NCBI GenBank assembly: GCA_021775525.1
Contig: JAJFHQ010000005.1
Coordinates: forward strand, 29,686-93,685
Origin: Hyphomicrobiales bacterium
Lineage (GTDB): Bacteria; Pseudomonadota; Alphaproteobacteria; Rhizobiales; Methyloligellaceae
Reading direction: 5' to 3'
Length of the DNA stretch: 64,000 nucleotides
Below, in pieces: positions 18,399-27,794 of this stretch. The notes beneath the pieces are model-generated. The model was not told the origin of the DNA. It made no database searches and worked only from the letters and a program-made list of their open reading frames with translations. Each line of letters starts with the position of its first letter. Positions within the stretch are counted from its first letter, which is position 1. The position numbers and the translations under genes are program-made.

Positions 18399-20108
18399 CT
18401 ATTCTCCCACTACGTCGAAACGCGTGAGGAGACCTGGGTCGAGATTGTGCTTCGAGTACCACGCCTCGAGCCTCGCCCTGGCCTTGTCGCCGGGGCGAAG
18501 GCCTAAATACCGGATCGCATTGCCAGAGAGAAACGCTCGCGCATTCTTTTCCGCTCCTGCCCCCACGCCATGGATCTTGCGCCGGTACATGTTCGCGACC
18601 ACTGGCAGATAGTCAGCGTAATAAAATTCCTTTGAGAGCATCGACCAGTCCGAGCCGTACAGCATACGCTGCGCGCGCTTCACGCCAGGTTCGTTCTTGA
18701 GAAATTCCTTGCGGATGGGGGTGAGGATTTGCGCGGCTTCGCGGCAGTGCTGGCCGGTGCCGGTGAAATTGTCCATCAGCATTTCAGGATAGTGGGCGAG
18801 GTCCGCGTAAACATTCGGGTAGGCGTCCATCAGCTGACCGATAAAATCCCGCCACTCGCCCATCTTGTCTGCATCACGTGAATTACCAAAATGCGCCAGG
18901 TTGACCTTGAGCGTTTCCAGACCCGGCTCGGCCAGAACCCGCGCCCAGCCATTGGGGTGTGCGCGTTCCTCATAACGCTGTTGCTTGCTGCTGGTGATCC
19001 TGAAGACGCCGGCCCCGTTTGAAGGCGCCGTATGTACCATCACGGGAACGTCGTGCTCCACGCAAAACGCGTAGAGCGAGTGCAGTGCCGCATCGATCCT
19101 CAAGCCGAACTCGTCCGCAAAGGGCGCAGCCGCGGCCGCAACGGGAAACCCGTCAATGGGAATGGCGGCATTGCCGAGCGGCAGGAAGCCCATGGGTGGG
19201 TACAGTTTCACGCCTACGAAACCGCGATTGAGGATGGCGTCACGCACCACGTCAAGCGCACTCTCCCGGCGGCGAGGAGAGTCCTCGCCCACATCGGCAT
19301 TATGGTGGGTGTCCTCCGCCTGCCGCCAAGGACAGAAAGAGACAAAACCGTGGCACCGCCCGGGATGGAGCCGCTGGATCAGTTCGGTGAGGACGACCTG
19401 TTCTCCAGGTGCGCTCTGGCGCAGGGAGAACGCCTCCGTGCCAACATCACCGATGGTGGCTTCGCCCTCACCACCAAAGCCGAGCCAGTAATCCATATCA
19501 ACCATGGCGGGTGTGAACAGCGCCACGCCGGTCCCCGGTACATCAAGGGAATTGCTGGCCATCAAGCTCTCAAAATTCTGAAACCGGAAGCGCGTGAGGA
19601 TGCTGAGGAGGTTGCGCACCGCACCGATATTGTCGGTAACATCCGCACCAAAACAGGCCCGTGCCGACCCATGGGCGAAATCCGGCAACCCCCCGCCCGA
19701 ACCTGACAGTGCCAAGGGCAGTTTTTCACCCGCGAGACGCGCCTCAAGCACCCCGCGCTCCTGTTCGAAGCCGGGCGTGCGGCCGAGAGTGCCCGCGGCA
19801 TGGTCACCGATTTCACTTTCCAGCCTGCGCCGGTTCTTGGTGCTCAGCTCGGTTGCATAGTGCGGCAAGATTACTTTGGTGATGAAGTGGATCGCCGGGA
19901 TATCGCGCGCGTTGAAGATGTGGCAATGCGCATCGATGATCGGCAGCCCCCTGATCCACGCGTCATCCGCCCCTATCATGGAGCGGCAGGCGTTGGGGCA
20001 GCTTGCCGCCAGCGCCGCACCCGGCAAGGCATGGGTAAGCCCCGCGCCAGCCAGCGCTGATATCCCGCCAAGCAGCGCGCGCCGGTTTATGGAATCGACC
20101 GGGGTCAT
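18399..20108 (-). CDS. Tat-exported amidohydrolase (amidohydrolase_2 type)
   Basis: 569-aa metal-dependent hydrolase. The N-terminus has a twin-arginine signal (SINRRALLGGISALAGAGLT, cleavage near AALA-AS). The TIM-barrel metal motif is IIDAHCHIFNARD. A candidate lysine lies in GFVGVKLYPPMGF, histidines in VPVMVHTAPSNGAG and LKVNLAHFG, and the last aspartate in MLYGSDWSML. About 170 extra residues lie between the first motif and the rest of the barrel. Its substrate is unknown. It is divergent from the small exported gene at 20282 across about 170 bp. Confidence 0.85.
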   Translation of the reverse strand: MTPVDSINRRALLGGISALAGAGLTHALPGAALAASCPNACRSMIGADDAWIRGLPIIDAHCHIFNARDIPAIHFITKVILPHYATELSTKNRRRLESEIGDHAAGTLGRTPGFEQERGVLEARLAGEKLPLALSGSGGGLPDFAHGSARACFGADVTDNIGAVRNLLSILTRFRFQNFESLMASNSLDVPGTGVALFTPAMVDMDYWLGFGGEGEATIGDVGTEAFSLRQSAPGEQVVLTELIQRLHPGRCHGFVSFCPWRQAEDTHHNADVGEDSPRRRESALDVVRDAILNRGFVGVKLYPPMGFLPLGNAAIPIDGFPVAAAAAPFADEFGLRIDAALHSLYAFCVEHDVPVMVHTAPSNGAGVFRITSSKQQRYEERAHPNGWARVLAEPGLETLKVNLAHFGNSRDADKMGEWRDFIGQLMDAYPNVYADLAHYPEMLMDNFTGTGQHCREAAQILTPIRKEFLKNEPGVKRAQRMLYGSDWSMLSKEFYYADYLPVVANMYRRKIHGVGAGAEKNARAFLSGNAIRYLGLRPGDKARARLEAWYSKHNLDPGLLTRFDVVGE

Positions 20109-20281
20109 CTGGTGTAAATCATGTCTCTCGCGTCAAGGATCAACTCGCAATGCCCTTGTGCCCACCGCCCGTGACCGGAATATGGCCTGATTGGGCAATC
20201 GAGAAAGAGTGAAGTGGTCTCACTTCCCGCAAATACCACCCCGGCGTAGACTAGCACCTCAGACACTCGGGGACGCACGCC

Positions 20282-20623
20282 ATGAACAGATCACTCTCGA
20301 TGCTTGTAGTGGGGGCAGTGTTCACGATGCTATCTACGCCCGCCCATGCCGATGCCATTGACGGCCACTGGTGCCACAAGGACGGGCGGCGCATGTCAAT
20401 CGAAGGTTCTGCCATCGTCACACCCGGCGGGACCAGCATGGAGGGAGACTATGAGCGCCATGGCTTCGCCTATGTGGTTCCAGAAGGCGAGGCCAATGCC
20501 GGGAGCCAGGTCTCCATGGCGATGCAAAGCGAGGACATCGTTCGCATGTTCATCCCCGGGAAAGACCCGGAGACTACACCGGCAGTGATCGAGGAATGGC
20601 AGCGCTGCGACCTGACGATGTAG
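20282..20623 (+). CDS. small exported protein of unknown function
   Basis: 113 aa with a signal peptide (MLVVGAVFTMLSTPAHA-DA). The mature part of about 90 residues begins AIDGHWCHKDGRRMSIEGSA, contains VTPGGTSMEGDYERHGFAYV and ends with a second cysteine, EEWQRCDLTM. The two cysteines probably form a disulfide. The pattern of a small beta-rich lipocalin-like domain fits, but I do not assign a family. It stands alone between divergent and convergent neighbours. Confidence 0.7.
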   Translation: MNRSLSMLVVGAVFTMLSTPAHADAIDGHWCHKDGRRMSIEGSAIVTPGGTSMEGDYERHGFAYVVPEGEANAGSQVSMAMQSEDIVRMFIPGKDPETTPAVIEEWQRCDLTM

Positions 20624-20702
20624 GGATTTGAATTCCGAAAAACAGGTGCTGGCCCTATAGCGGCTCCATGTTCGATTCCGGGCCAGACTCGATTGCATGA
20701 CG

Positions 20703-20740
20703 CAAAAGAAAACGGCCCACCCTATGCGAGCAGGCCGTTT
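20703..20740 (-). terminator. terminator of the outer-membrane barrel gene
   Basis: On the minus strand AAACGGCC and GGCCGTTT form an 8-bp stem followed by TTCTTTT, starting 34 bp past the stop of the barrel gene. Confidence 0.8.
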
Positions 20741-20773
20741 CAGAATCTCATATCGCTAAAAGAGACGCTGGCG

Positions 20774-21508
20774 TTACTTGAACATATCCAGCGGGCTCCA
20801 ATCGAAGCGGTAGCCGATGGCGCCGCGCACAACGTCGGTGTCCAGATCTACGTCGAACGTGCCCCCGCCAACTTCGCGGAAGCTTTCCTCGTCAAAATCG
20901 GTGTGCAGATATTCGAACCGAGCGAACCAGCGGTTGCCCATGGTGGTTTCGACACCGCCGCCATATACGACGCCGAATGCCCTTTCATCGTCACTGCCGC
21001 CGGCGATCAATGTGCCGCTGACATCAACACTGGCAAAGGCTATGCCGATGGTGCCGTAGACAAGAATGTTCGGCTGAACCAGGAAGCCTGCCCTGGCTTT
21101 CGTCTCGGAACTCCACTCGACTTCTGCCGTGGCGTTCAGTCCGTTAGCCGCGATGTTCCGCCCCGTTTTTGCATCGCCAAAAGAGTAGGCGCTGTCTGTC
21201 CCCAGGATCATGTTGCCGAACTGCCAGGAGGAACCATAGACAAAACCGCCGGTGAACCCATCGTCTGAGTCGCTCCGGGTCGTCAGCGGAGAAGCCGGGG
21301 TCGTCTGACTGATGCCAAAATCCTGGTCGGACCAGCCTGCATGGCCGCCGAGATGCAACCCTTCCCAGATCGTCCGGCCAGTTGGCGCCGGGGCGGACTG
21401 GTAACTGTCACCCCCGCCGGCAATTGCCGACACCGGGAACAGGCTGACAGCGAGCAGACCTGCTGCTGCGCAGATAGATTTCGAAATAATGGAAAATTTG
21501 CCGCCCAT
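20774..21508 (-). CDS. outer-membrane beta-barrel protein (Omp25-like)
   Basis: 244 aa with a signal peptide (AAAGLLAVSLFPVSAIA-GG) and alternating strands of an eight-stranded barrel. The start of the mature domain, WEGLHLGGHAGWSDQDFG, is the usual strand 1 of alphaproteobacterial OmpA-like/Omp25 porin-family proteins. RWFARFEYLHTDFDEESF and VVRGAIGYRFDW are the last strands. It is a structural surface protein. GAGGG precedes the ATG. A GTTGC-N6-GCAAC inverted repeat lies at 21622-21637 upstream. Confidence 0.85.
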   Translation of the reverse strand: MGGKFSIISKSICAAAGLLAVSLFPVSAIAGGGDSYQSAPAPTGRTIWEGLHLGGHAGWSDQDFGISQTTPASPLTTRSDSDDGFTGGFVYGSSWQFGNMILGTDSAYSFGDAKTGRNIAANGLNATAEVEWSSETKARAGFLVQPNILVYGTIGIAFASVDVSGTLIAGGSDDERAFGVVYGGGVETTMGNRWFARFEYLHTDFDEESFREVGGGTFDVDLDTDVVRGAIGYRFDWSPLDMFK

Positions 21509-21706
21509 AGTTGCCCTCTTACAAAATACTTTGGCCTACAAGTGTGTTGAACCTAACCTAACCGTGCCGATACGAAAATGAAGCAAATTCCGCCGCATAG
21601 CTGCCAAATTGATACCCCACCGTTGCCAATTAGCAACTGTTTCCGCTGAGCTGATTACATACTTCAAAGCATATTATTTTTAGCCTTAGCAGTAAGTTAT
21701 GCTTCT
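21509..21706. promoter_or_regulatory. upstream region of the barrel gene with an inverted repeat
   Basis: AT-rich 198-bp gap between adenosine kinase and the barrel gene. GTTGC-N6-GCAAC (21622-21637) is a perfect inverted repeat about 120 bp upstream of the barrel start and may be a regulator site or RNA hairpin. Confidence 0.3.
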
Positions 21707-22705
21707 CTATTCCAGCAACCCCTTAGCACTGGCCAATTTCTTCAGGTCTGCTTCCGGCCGCGCGCCGATGTGCGAGATGATTTCGCTCGCCGCAAGGGCG
21801 CCAAGCTTTCCGCACACCTCAAGAGGCTTGCCACTGGTGAGGCCATAGAGGAATCCGGCCGCATAAAGGTCTCCGGCCCCGGTGGCGTCGACGACTTTTT
21901 CCACCCGAACGGCAGGAACCTGAATCGTTTCATTGCCGGAAATGATCACTGCGCCTTCTTCAGAGCGCGTCAGGACGGCGATCTCCGCCTCGGCGCGAAC
22001 CGCACCCGCCGCATCGTCGAAATTATTCATTTCATAGAGCGATGTAATCTCTGTTTCGTTTGCAAACAGGATATCCACGCCGCCGCGCACGAGGGCGAGA
22101 AAATCCTCCCGGTGCCGGTCAACGCAAAATGCGTCTGAAAGAGAAAGCGCCACCTTGCCACCCGCTTCACGCGCCAGTTTTGCCGCTTGGTGGAATGCGG
22201 CCTTCGCTTCCGGCCTGTCGAACAGGTAGCCCTCCAGGTACGTGACCTGGGCCGAAGCGATCAGTTTTGCATCGATGTCGCTCTCAACAAGTTCCGTACT
22301 TGCCCCCAGAAACGTATTCATGGTGCGCTCGCCATCGTCCGTCACCAGCACCAGGCAGCGCGCGGTTGGCAGGCCCACGTCTGAAGCGGGTGTGTCATAG
22401 TCAACCCCGATGGCGCGGATATCGTGGGCGAAGACCTTGCCGAACTGGTCAACCGCCACGCGGCCAATGAAGCCACACTTGCCGCCGAAAGATGCAATCC
22501 CCGCGCACGAATTTGCCACCGAGCCGCCGGACTGCTCCGTTGCTGAACCCATGCCCTCGTAAAGCACATCGGCCTGGCTGGCGTCTATGAGCTGCATGAA
22601 GCCCTTCTCCATGCCGTGATTGGACAAGAACGCCTCATCGCAGCGTGCGATGATATCGACAATCGCGTTGCCGATACCGACAACGTCGTATTTTGCTTCT
22701 TTCAT
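21707..22705 (-). CDS. adenosine kinase-like PfkB family sugar kinase
   Basis: 332 aa from ATG 22705; the track start adds a non-conserved leader. PfkB signatures are visible: GSATEQSGGSVANSCAGIAS near residue 55 and the ATP/anion-hole motif VEKVVDATGAGDLYAAGFLY near residue 285, with the catalytic aspartate in GAGD. The long N-terminus and TMNTFLGASTEL fit the bacterial adenosine kinase group common in alphaproteobacteria, which phosphorylates adenosine to AMP. Other nucleosides cannot be excluded. It stands alone as a transcription unit. Confidence 0.88.
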   Translation of the reverse strand: MKEAKYDVVGIGNAIVDIIARCDEAFLSNHGMEKGFMQLIDASQADVLYEGMGSATEQSGGSVANSCAGIASFGGKCGFIGRVAVDQFGKVFAHDIRAIGVDYDTPASDVGLPTARCLVLVTDDGERTMNTFLGASTELVESDIDAKLIASAQVTYLEGYLFDRPEAKAAFHQAAKLAREAGGKVALSLSDAFCVDRHREDFLALVRGGVDILFANETEITSLYEMNNFDDAAGAVRAEAEIAVLTRSEEGAVIISGNETIQVPAVRVEKVVDATGAGDLYAAGFLYGLTSGKPLEVCGKLGALAASEIISHIGARPEADLKKLASAKGLLE

Positions 22706-22791
22706 ATTTTCCCTCTGGGCCTGACCTACCTCATTTCGGCGCGCACTATAGGCAGGCCCGCCTCGCACCGCCACTGTTCAGAACGGCGCAT

Positions 22792-23709
22792 TCAGGTTTT
22801 CTCGTACCGGCTCTTCATCTCCAACAATATCCACTCGCGAAACGCCGTGACCCGCATCCTGTCTTTGCGGTCCTTGGGCCGAACCAGGAAATAGCCGAGT
22901 TTAGACGGGATTGCCGATCCAAACGGGCGGACAAGCCGACCAGCGTCGATGTCCGCCTGGGCAAGTGTCAGCCGACCGAGAAGCACGCCCTGACCCCCAA
23001 TTGCTGCCTGGATTGCGTGGTCGGCAAAACTGAAACGCGGACCACGATCCGTGTCGATTTCGTCGATCCCCTCAAACTTCAACCACATGCGCCAGTCGGG
23101 AGCCGGTTCATCCACATATTCGGAGTCGTGGTGCAACAGTGTGTGATGCACAAGATCGGCAGGGCTGTTCAGAGGATGCGGTCCTTTGAGCAGGTCCGGA
23201 CTGCACAGGGGCGCATACTGCTCGATGAACAAGGTGTCGACTTTCAGACCAGGATAATTTCCAGCACCAAATCGAATGCCGATGTCGACATCGCCGGAGC
23301 GGAAATCCACCATCGCCGGATTTGCCGAAATCCGGACATCGATATCAGGATACATTTTGTTGAAGGCTTCAATATTCGGCACCAGCCACCTGCCCGCAAA
23401 TGAAGGGATGACGCTGAGGGTCAGAACACGATCCCTGTCGCGTCCTCGAAGCCGCGTCATGGCCTCTTCCATCTGGTCGAAAGCCTGTGTCAGGTGCGGT
23501 AGCGAGGAGCGTCCCGCTTCAGTCAGCGCAACCTTGCGTGTCAGGCGCACAAACAGGCCAAGGCCAATCCACTCCTCAAGTTGCCTGATCTGATGGCTGA
23601 CTGCTGCCGGGGTCACGGCAAGCTCCTCCGCCGCCTTGGCAAAGCTCAGATGCCGGGCGGCAGCTTCAAAGGCGCGCAACGCGTTCAATGGCGGCAGGTG
23701 ACGAGTCAT
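22792..23709 (-). CDS. LysR family regulator, GcvA-like
   Basis: 305 aa. The start MTRHLPPLNALRAFEAAARH is characteristic of the GcvA subgroup, followed by the helix-turn-helix LSFAKAAEELAVTPAAVSHQIRQ and a C-terminal effector domain. The divergent small gene at 23836 shares a 126-bp regulatory region holding two inverted repeats built on the half-site CTCATCT/AGATGAG. Autoregulation and control of that small gene are likely. The effector is unknown; GcvA-like proteins control many pathways besides glycine cleavage. Confidence 0.92.
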   Translation of the reverse strand: MTRHLPPLNALRAFEAAARHLSFAKAAEELAVTPAAVSHQIRQLEEWIGLGLFVRLTRKVALTEAGRSSLPHLTQAFDQMEEAMTRLRGRDRDRVLTLSVIPSFAGRWLVPNIEAFNKMYPDIDVRISANPAMVDFRSGDVDIGIRFGAGNYPGLKVDTLFIEQYAPLCSPDLLKGPHPLNSPADLVHHTLLHHDSEYVDEPAPDWRMWLKFEGIDEIDTDRGPRFSFADHAIQAAIGGQGVLLGRLTLAQADIDAGRLVRPFGSAIPSKLGYFLVRPKDRKDRMRVTAFREWILLEMKSRYEKT

Positions 23710-23727
23710 GATCTCATGAGTTAATTT

Positions 23728-23748
23728 TTCTCATCTATTGAATGAGAA
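23728..23748. promoter_or_regulatory. inverted repeat, candidate LysR operator 1
   Basis: TTCTCAT-N7-ATGAGAA is a perfect 7-bp inverted repeat, 19 bp upstream of the GcvA-like start. It shares the CTCATCT half-site with the repeat at 23796-23814. The spacing and position fit a LysR autoregulatory site. Confidence 0.5.
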
Positions 23749-23795
23749 GTGATCGTTTGTCAATGACCAGAATTCACATAATTATATGCCTAAGA

Positions 23796-23814
23796 AGATG
23801 AGTTGTTTTCATCT
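23796..23814. promoter_or_regulatory. inverted repeat, candidate LysR operator 2
   Basis: AGATGA-N7-TCATCT is a perfect 6-bp inverted repeat with the same 7-bp spacer as the first repeat. It lies 21 bp upstream of the small gene start and could place the regulator next to that gene's promoter. Confidence 0.5.
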
Positions 23815-23835
23815 ATGCCCCGACAGGAGATCACC

Positions 23836-24084
23836 ATGACCGACGCCTGCATAAACATTGAACCGTATCAGCGATCATTTTTCGAGAAGGAAAAACTGGC
23901 TCGCACGCCCGCATTTCGAGAAGGATGGAACCTATTCCTGGAGTTTCTGAACTCACCTGTGCAGGTCACGCGCCGGCGTAGAAGCATTGCCCGGACCCGC
24001 AGGTTGAAATCCCTGGAGTTTCAGAGACTGGACAAGCCTGCGGTTACTGACCGCTGGGCTGAGGCGCTGCTCAAGTCTTACTGA
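23836..24084 (+). CDS. small basic protein, unknown
   Basis: 82 aa from ATG 23836, with ACAGGAGA 8 nt upstream. It has no signal peptide or membrane segment. The middle is arginine-rich (VTRRRRSIARTRRLKSLEFQ), which suggests nucleic acid or membrane-surface contact. I do not recognise a family. It is divergent from the GcvA-like regulator and has a matching inverted repeat in its promoter region, so it is the best candidate target of that regulator. Confidence 0.65.
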   Translation: MTDACINIEPYQRSFFEKEKLARTPAFREGWNLFLEFLNSPVQVTRRRRSIARTRRLKSLEFQRLDKPAVTDRWAEALLKSY

Positions 24085-24111
24085 TCGTCTCAATCATGTC
24101 CTGGGGGTAGC

Positions 24112-24816
24112 TTAAACGGCCACCGTCTTTGCGTCATACAGGCAAAGGTCGGAAATAACGCAAGTTTCGCATTGAGGCTTGCGCGCCTTGCAAACGTAGC
24201 GCCCGTGGAGAATGAGCCAGTGATGGGCGTGCTGGCCAAATTCTTCCGGCACGATCTCAAGCAGGCCCTTCTCAACTTCAAGCACATTTTTCCCCGGAGC
24301 AAGACCCGTCCTGTTCGAGATGCGAAAGATATGAGTGTCGACCGCCATGGTGGGCTCGCCAAAGGCGACATTCAGCACAACGTTGGCGGTCTTGCGCCCG
24401 ACACCGGGCAGGGCTTCGAGCGCCGCACGGTCATGCGGCACCCCGCCGTTATGATCCTCAAGCAATCCCCGGCACAGGCCGATTACATTTTTCGCTTTGT
24501 TCCGGAATAGACCGATGGTCTTGATGTAATCGCGCACCGTGTCCTCGCCCAACGCCAGCATCTTTTTCGGGGTATCGGCTATGGCGAACAAATCCTTGGT
24601 GGCCTTGTTGACGCCAGCGTCCGTGGCCTGTGCCGACAGCACGACCGCCACCAGCAACGTGAACGGATTTACATAGTCGAGTTCGCTTTGGGGGTCAGGG
24701 TCATTCGCTCGCAAACGGCGGAAAATTTCGCACGCAACATCAGAATTGAGCCGTTTTGGCACAGAGCTCTTTTTTTTTGCCCGACGACGTTTTGAAAGCT
24801 TGGAATCTCTTGCCAT
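24112..24816 (-). CDS. nth: endonuclease III
   Basis: DNA glycosylase/AP lyase that removes oxidised pyrimidines in base excision repair. The helix-hairpin-helix with the catalytic lysine is LEALPGVGRKTANVVLNVAF, with the catalytic aspartate in AVDTHIFRISNRTGL. The C-terminal 4Fe-4S cysteines are CKARKPQCETCVISDLC (C-x6-C-x2-C-x5-C). From ATG 24816 it is 234 aa; an N-terminal basic tail (SKRRRAKKKSSVPKR) precedes the core. It is divergent from DUF2244. Confidence 0.96.
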   Translation of the reverse strand: MARDSKLSKRRRAKKKSSVPKRLNSDVACEIFRRLRANDPDPQSELDYVNPFTLLVAVVLSAQATDAGVNKATKDLFAIADTPKKMLALGEDTVRDYIKTIGLFRNKAKNVIGLCRGLLEDHNGGVPHDRAALEALPGVGRKTANVVLNVAFGEPTMAVDTHIFRISNRTGLAPGKNVLEVEKGLLEIVPEEFGQHAHHWLILHGRYVCKARKPQCETCVISDLCLYDAKTVAV

Positions 24817-24875
24817 TTCTGCTTGGTTAACCAGGGGTAAATGCGGGCGCACGGGCGCACAAGACGGGATGAGCT

Positions 24876-25385
24876 ATGGACCAGATGCGGGCAACTTCTC
24901 AAGGGGTAGATGAGTCAAAGCGCGAGTTTTCCGCTGTTTTAACGCCTTATCGCTCTCTCAGCCGGCGCGGTTTTGTCGTGATGATGGCCGCTGTCAGCGC
25001 GGTTTGCTTCACCGCAGGGCTGGTCTTTGCCATGGCGGGTGCGTGGCCGATATTCGGCTTTTTCGTCCTCGACGTGCTGCTGATATATTCAGCCTTCAAA
25101 CTCAATTACCGTTCCGCGCGCGCCTATGAAACCGTCTCGATTTCCGGCAACGAGCTGACCGTGACCAAGGTGCACGCTTCGGGGCGCTCCAACAGCTGGA
25201 CATTCAACCCGTACTGGGCCCGGGTGAAGCTAACCGCGCGCAACGGCCGCGCCAGCCAGCTTCTTCTCAGCTCTCATGGGCGCGCCCTGGTGCTGGGGTC
25301 TTTTCTTTCGGAAGACGAACGCCTGGATTTTGCCGCCGCACTCAAAAGTGCACTTGCCACAAACCAGGGTCCGTCAGCAATCTGA
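24876..25385 (+). CDS. DUF2244 integral membrane protein
   Basis: 169 aa with two membrane helices (VVMMAAVSAVCFTAGLVFAM and WPIFGFFVLDVLLIYSAF) followed by a soluble PH-like C-terminal domain. The N-terminal FSAVLTPYRSLSRRGF and NYRSARAYETVSISGNELTV are DUF2244 hallmarks. Function is unknown. It shares the promoter region with divergent nth, a neighbourhood I recall from other alphaproteobacteria, and is followed by the AraC-MGMT gene 62 bp on. Confidence 0.88.
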   Translation: MDQMRATSQGVDESKREFSAVLTPYRSLSRRGFVVMMAAVSAVCFTAGLVFAMAGAWPIFGFFVLDVLLIYSAFKLNYRSARAYETVSISGNELTVTKVHASGRSNSWTFNPYWARVKLTARNGRASQLLLSSHGRALVLGSFLSEDERLDFAAALKSALATNQGPSAI

Positions 25386-25447
25386 TCTGAAGGTGTTGCG
25401 CAAGAATCGGGTCGCACAGAGCCCCGGGTCTGGGGTATTGCTGGACC

Positions 25448-26362
25448 ATGACCACATCACTTCACACGTCTGAAGCAACCGCACCGCCGGTTTCATCTCC
25501 AGCCCAACCAGAAGCCTGGAGCGAAGATTATGCGCGGGTACGGCGCGCGATTGCCTATATCTCCGACCACTGGCGCAACCAACCGGATTTGGAAGAAATC
25601 GCGGCAGACGCAGGCCTCAGCCCGGCGCATTTTCAGCGCCTGTTTACGCGATGGGCCGGCATCAGCCCCAAGGAATTCGTACAATCTATCACGCTCGATC
25701 ATGCCCGTGATCTGCTGAAAGGCTCAGCCAGCGTTCTGGATACCGCCTACGAGGTCGGTCTGTCGGGGGCTGGGCGGCTGCATGACCTGTTCGTCAATCA
25801 CGAGGCGATGACACCGGGCGACTACAAGCGACGCGGGGCCGGGCTTGAGATCACATGGGGCTATCACCCCTCCCCCTTTGGCAGCGCGCTGATCATGGCG
25901 ACGGAGCGCGGTGTGGCTGGTCTCGCATTCGCCGATGACGCGAGCGAAGAACAGGCAATGTTCGATGACATGGCGCGACGCTGGCCAGCGGCCACCTATA
26001 CCCAAGCGCCCGAGAGTACCGCGCCTTATGCCGCGCGAATTTTCACGCCAGAGCTGTGGAGCAAGTCCGACCCGCTGAAACTGGTGCTCATCGGCACCGA
26101 CTTCGAGGTACGGGTGTGGGATGCGCTGCTAAAACTCCCCCCGGGACAAGCCATCACCTATTCCGATCTTGCAGCCCATGTCTGCTCACCGGCAGCGGCG
26201 CGCGCGGTCGGCTCGGCTGTCGGGCGCAACCCGATTTCCTTCGTGGTGCCGTGTCACAGGGTGCTGCGCAAGGATGGCGGCCTTGGCGGCTATCACTGGG
26301 GGATCACCCGCAAGCAGGCAATCATTGGCTGGGAAGCGGGAAGGCTGGCGGACAGGAGCTAG
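25448..26362 (+). CDS. AraC-type regulator fused to methylated-DNA-cysteine methyltransferase
   Basis: 304 aa, Ada-like but without the N-terminal zinc/phosphotriester domain. An AraC helix-turn-helix fills about residues 25-125 ([20 protein letters not shown]). The O6-alkylguanine methyltransferase domain follows, with [20 protein letters not shown], the DNA-binding region [12 protein letters not shown] and the acceptor cysteine in [20 protein letters not shown]. It repairs O6-methylguanine. How its regulator half is activated is unclear without the Ada sensor cysteine. Its stop TAG shares the tetramer CTAG with the convergent gpmA stop. Confidence 0.92.
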   Translation: MTTSLHTSEATAPPVSSPAQPEAWSEDYARVRRAIAYISDHWRNQPDLEEIAADAGLSPAHFQRLFTRWAGISPKEFVQSITLDHARDLLKGSASVLDTAYEVGLSGAGRLHDLFVNHEAMTPGDYKRRGAGLEITWGYHPSPFGSALIMATERGVAGLAFADDASEEQAMFDDMARRWPAATYTQAPESTAPYAARIFTPELWSKSDPLKLVLIGTDFEVRVWDALLKLPPGQAITYSDLAAHVCSPAAARAVGSAVGRNPISFVVPCHRVLRKDGGLGGYHWGITRKQAIIGWEAGRLADRS

Positions 26363-26976
26363 GCCAGCAACCGCTTGTCTGCGACCGAACCGTCTTTATT
26401 CAACCGGTAGATGATCGGCACGCCAGTGGCGAGGTTCAGTTGTGTCACTTCTTCCCTGGAAAGACCGTCCAGCTTCATGACGATGGCGCGAAGCGAATTG
26501 CCGTGGGCTGCAACTATAACATTCTTACCGGCCAGGATTTCAGGAAGAATCGCAGACTCGTAATACGGAATCACGCGCTCCGCCGTGTCCTTGAGGCTTT
26601 CCCCGCCGGGCGGCGGAGTATCGTATGAGCGCCGCCAGATATGCACCTGCTCATCGCCCCATTTCTCGCGCGCACCATCCTTGTTGAGACCAACGAGATC
26701 GCCATAGTCACGTTCATTCAACCGCTGGTCCTCTATCGTCTCAAGGCCGCTTTGTCCGAGTTCCTCCAGCATGATCTCCAGCGTACGCTGCGCCCGTATC
26801 AGTGCGCTGGTAAACGCGATATCGAATTGTAGCCCTTCGCCTTTGAGCATGGCGCCTCCCTGGCGCGCCTCCTCGACCCCGAGCTCGGTGAGGTCGACAT
26901 CCTTCCAGCCGGTGAAGAGGTTCTTGGCGTTCCACTCGCTCTGCCCGTGGCGCACCAGCACAAGTACATTGTCCAT
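26359..26976 (-). CDS. gpmA: 2,3-bisphosphoglycerate-dependent phosphoglycerate mutase
   Basis: Interconverts 3- and 2-phosphoglycerate in glycolysis/gluconeogenesis. It is 205 aa from ATG 26976 (AGGAA 9 nt upstream), the short form usual in alphaproteobacteria. The phosphohistidine motif is [20 protein letters not shown], and the second catalytic histidine is in [19 protein letters not shown]. It begins 11 bp after the dapB stop and is probably in the same operon. The 3' end overlaps the convergent AraC-MGMT gene by 4 bp. Confidence 0.96.
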   Translation of the reverse strand: MDNVLVLVRHGQSEWNAKNLFTGWKDVDLTELGVEEARQGGAMLKGEGLQFDIAFTSALIRAQRTLEIMLEELGQSGLETIEDQRLNERDYGDLVGLNKDGAREKWGDEQVHIWRRSYDTPPPGGESLKDTAERVIPYYESAILPEILAGKNVIVAAHGNSLRAIVMKLDGLSREEVTQLNLATGVPIIYRLNKDGSVADKRLLA

Positions 26977-26987
26977 GTCTGAAATTC

Positions 26988-27794
26988 CTAAAGACCCAAT
27001 ACATCGATCATTGAATAGAGCCCTGGCGACTTGCCCTTGCCCCACTGCGCTGCCTTGACCCCTCCACGTGCGAAGATGCCCCGGTCTGCGGCCTTGTGGG
27101 TGAGTTCCACACGCTCGCCTTCAGTGGCGAAGATGACCGTGTGCTCGCCCACCACGCTGCCGCCCCGCAACGTGGCAAACCCGATGTCACCACTCTTGCG
27201 CGCCCCTGTCTGACCGTCACGGCTGCGTACAGAGTGCATATCAAGATCGATTCCGCGCCCCTCGGCCGCCGCCTGGCCGAGCATCAGTGCGGTACCGGAG
27301 GGTGCGTCCACCTTGTGGCGGTGATGCATCTCCAACACCTCGATGTCGAAATCCTCATCCAGAGCCTTGGCAACTTTCCTGGTCAGCGCGGTGAGCAGAT
27401 TGACACCGAGACTCATATTGCCCGCCTTGATGATGGTCGCGTGACGTGCTGCCGCTTCGATCTTCTGCTCGTCGTCATGCGTGAACCCGGTCGTGCCCAT
27501 GACGTGGACGATGCGCGCTTGTGCTGCGAGTTCCACGAAGGAGATGGTCGCAGCCGGTGCTGTGAAATCAAGAATGCCGTCAATGCTTGCAAACAATTCC
27601 AGCGGATTGTCCGTGACCGCCACGCCGAGAGTCCCGACACCCGCAAGCTCACCGAGGTCGCTCCCAACAGCATCAGAGCCTTCCGCCTCGGTTCCACCCG
27701 CAACGACACAGCCTTCTGCTTCATGAACGGCGCGGATCAACTCGCGGCCCATGCGGCCCGAGGCACCCATTATGGCCAGCTTCATATCGCTCAT
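26988..27794 (-). CDS. dapB: 4-hydroxy-tetrahydrodipicolinate reductase
   Basis: NAD(P)H-dependent step of the diaminopimelate/lysine pathway. It is 268 aa from ATG 27794 with GGAG upstream. The nucleotide-binding start is [20 protein letters not shown], and the catalytic/substrate region is [20 protein letters not shown]. dapB-gpmA order is common in alphaproteobacteria. A CTATAG element at 27831-27836 just upstream resembles the -10 seen before argG. Confidence 0.96.
   Translation of the reverse strand: MSDMKLAIMGASGRMGRELIRAVHEAEGCVVAGGTEAEGSDAVGSDLGELAGVGTLGVAVTDNPLELFASIDGILDFTAPAATISFVELAAQARIVHVMGTTGFTHDDEQKIEAAARHATIIKAGNMSLGVNLLTALTRKVAKALDEDFDIEVLEMHHRHKVDAPSGTALMLGQAAAEGRGIDLDMHSVRSRDGQTGARKSGDIGFATLRGGSVVGEHTVIFATEGERVELTHKAADRGIFARGGVKAAQWGKGKSPGLYSMIDVLGL

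Noticed and set aside
20660-20700. GTTCGATTCC resembling a tRNA T-loop
   Set aside because: The flanking bases do not form a T stem and no acceptor, D or anticodon arm is found upstream.
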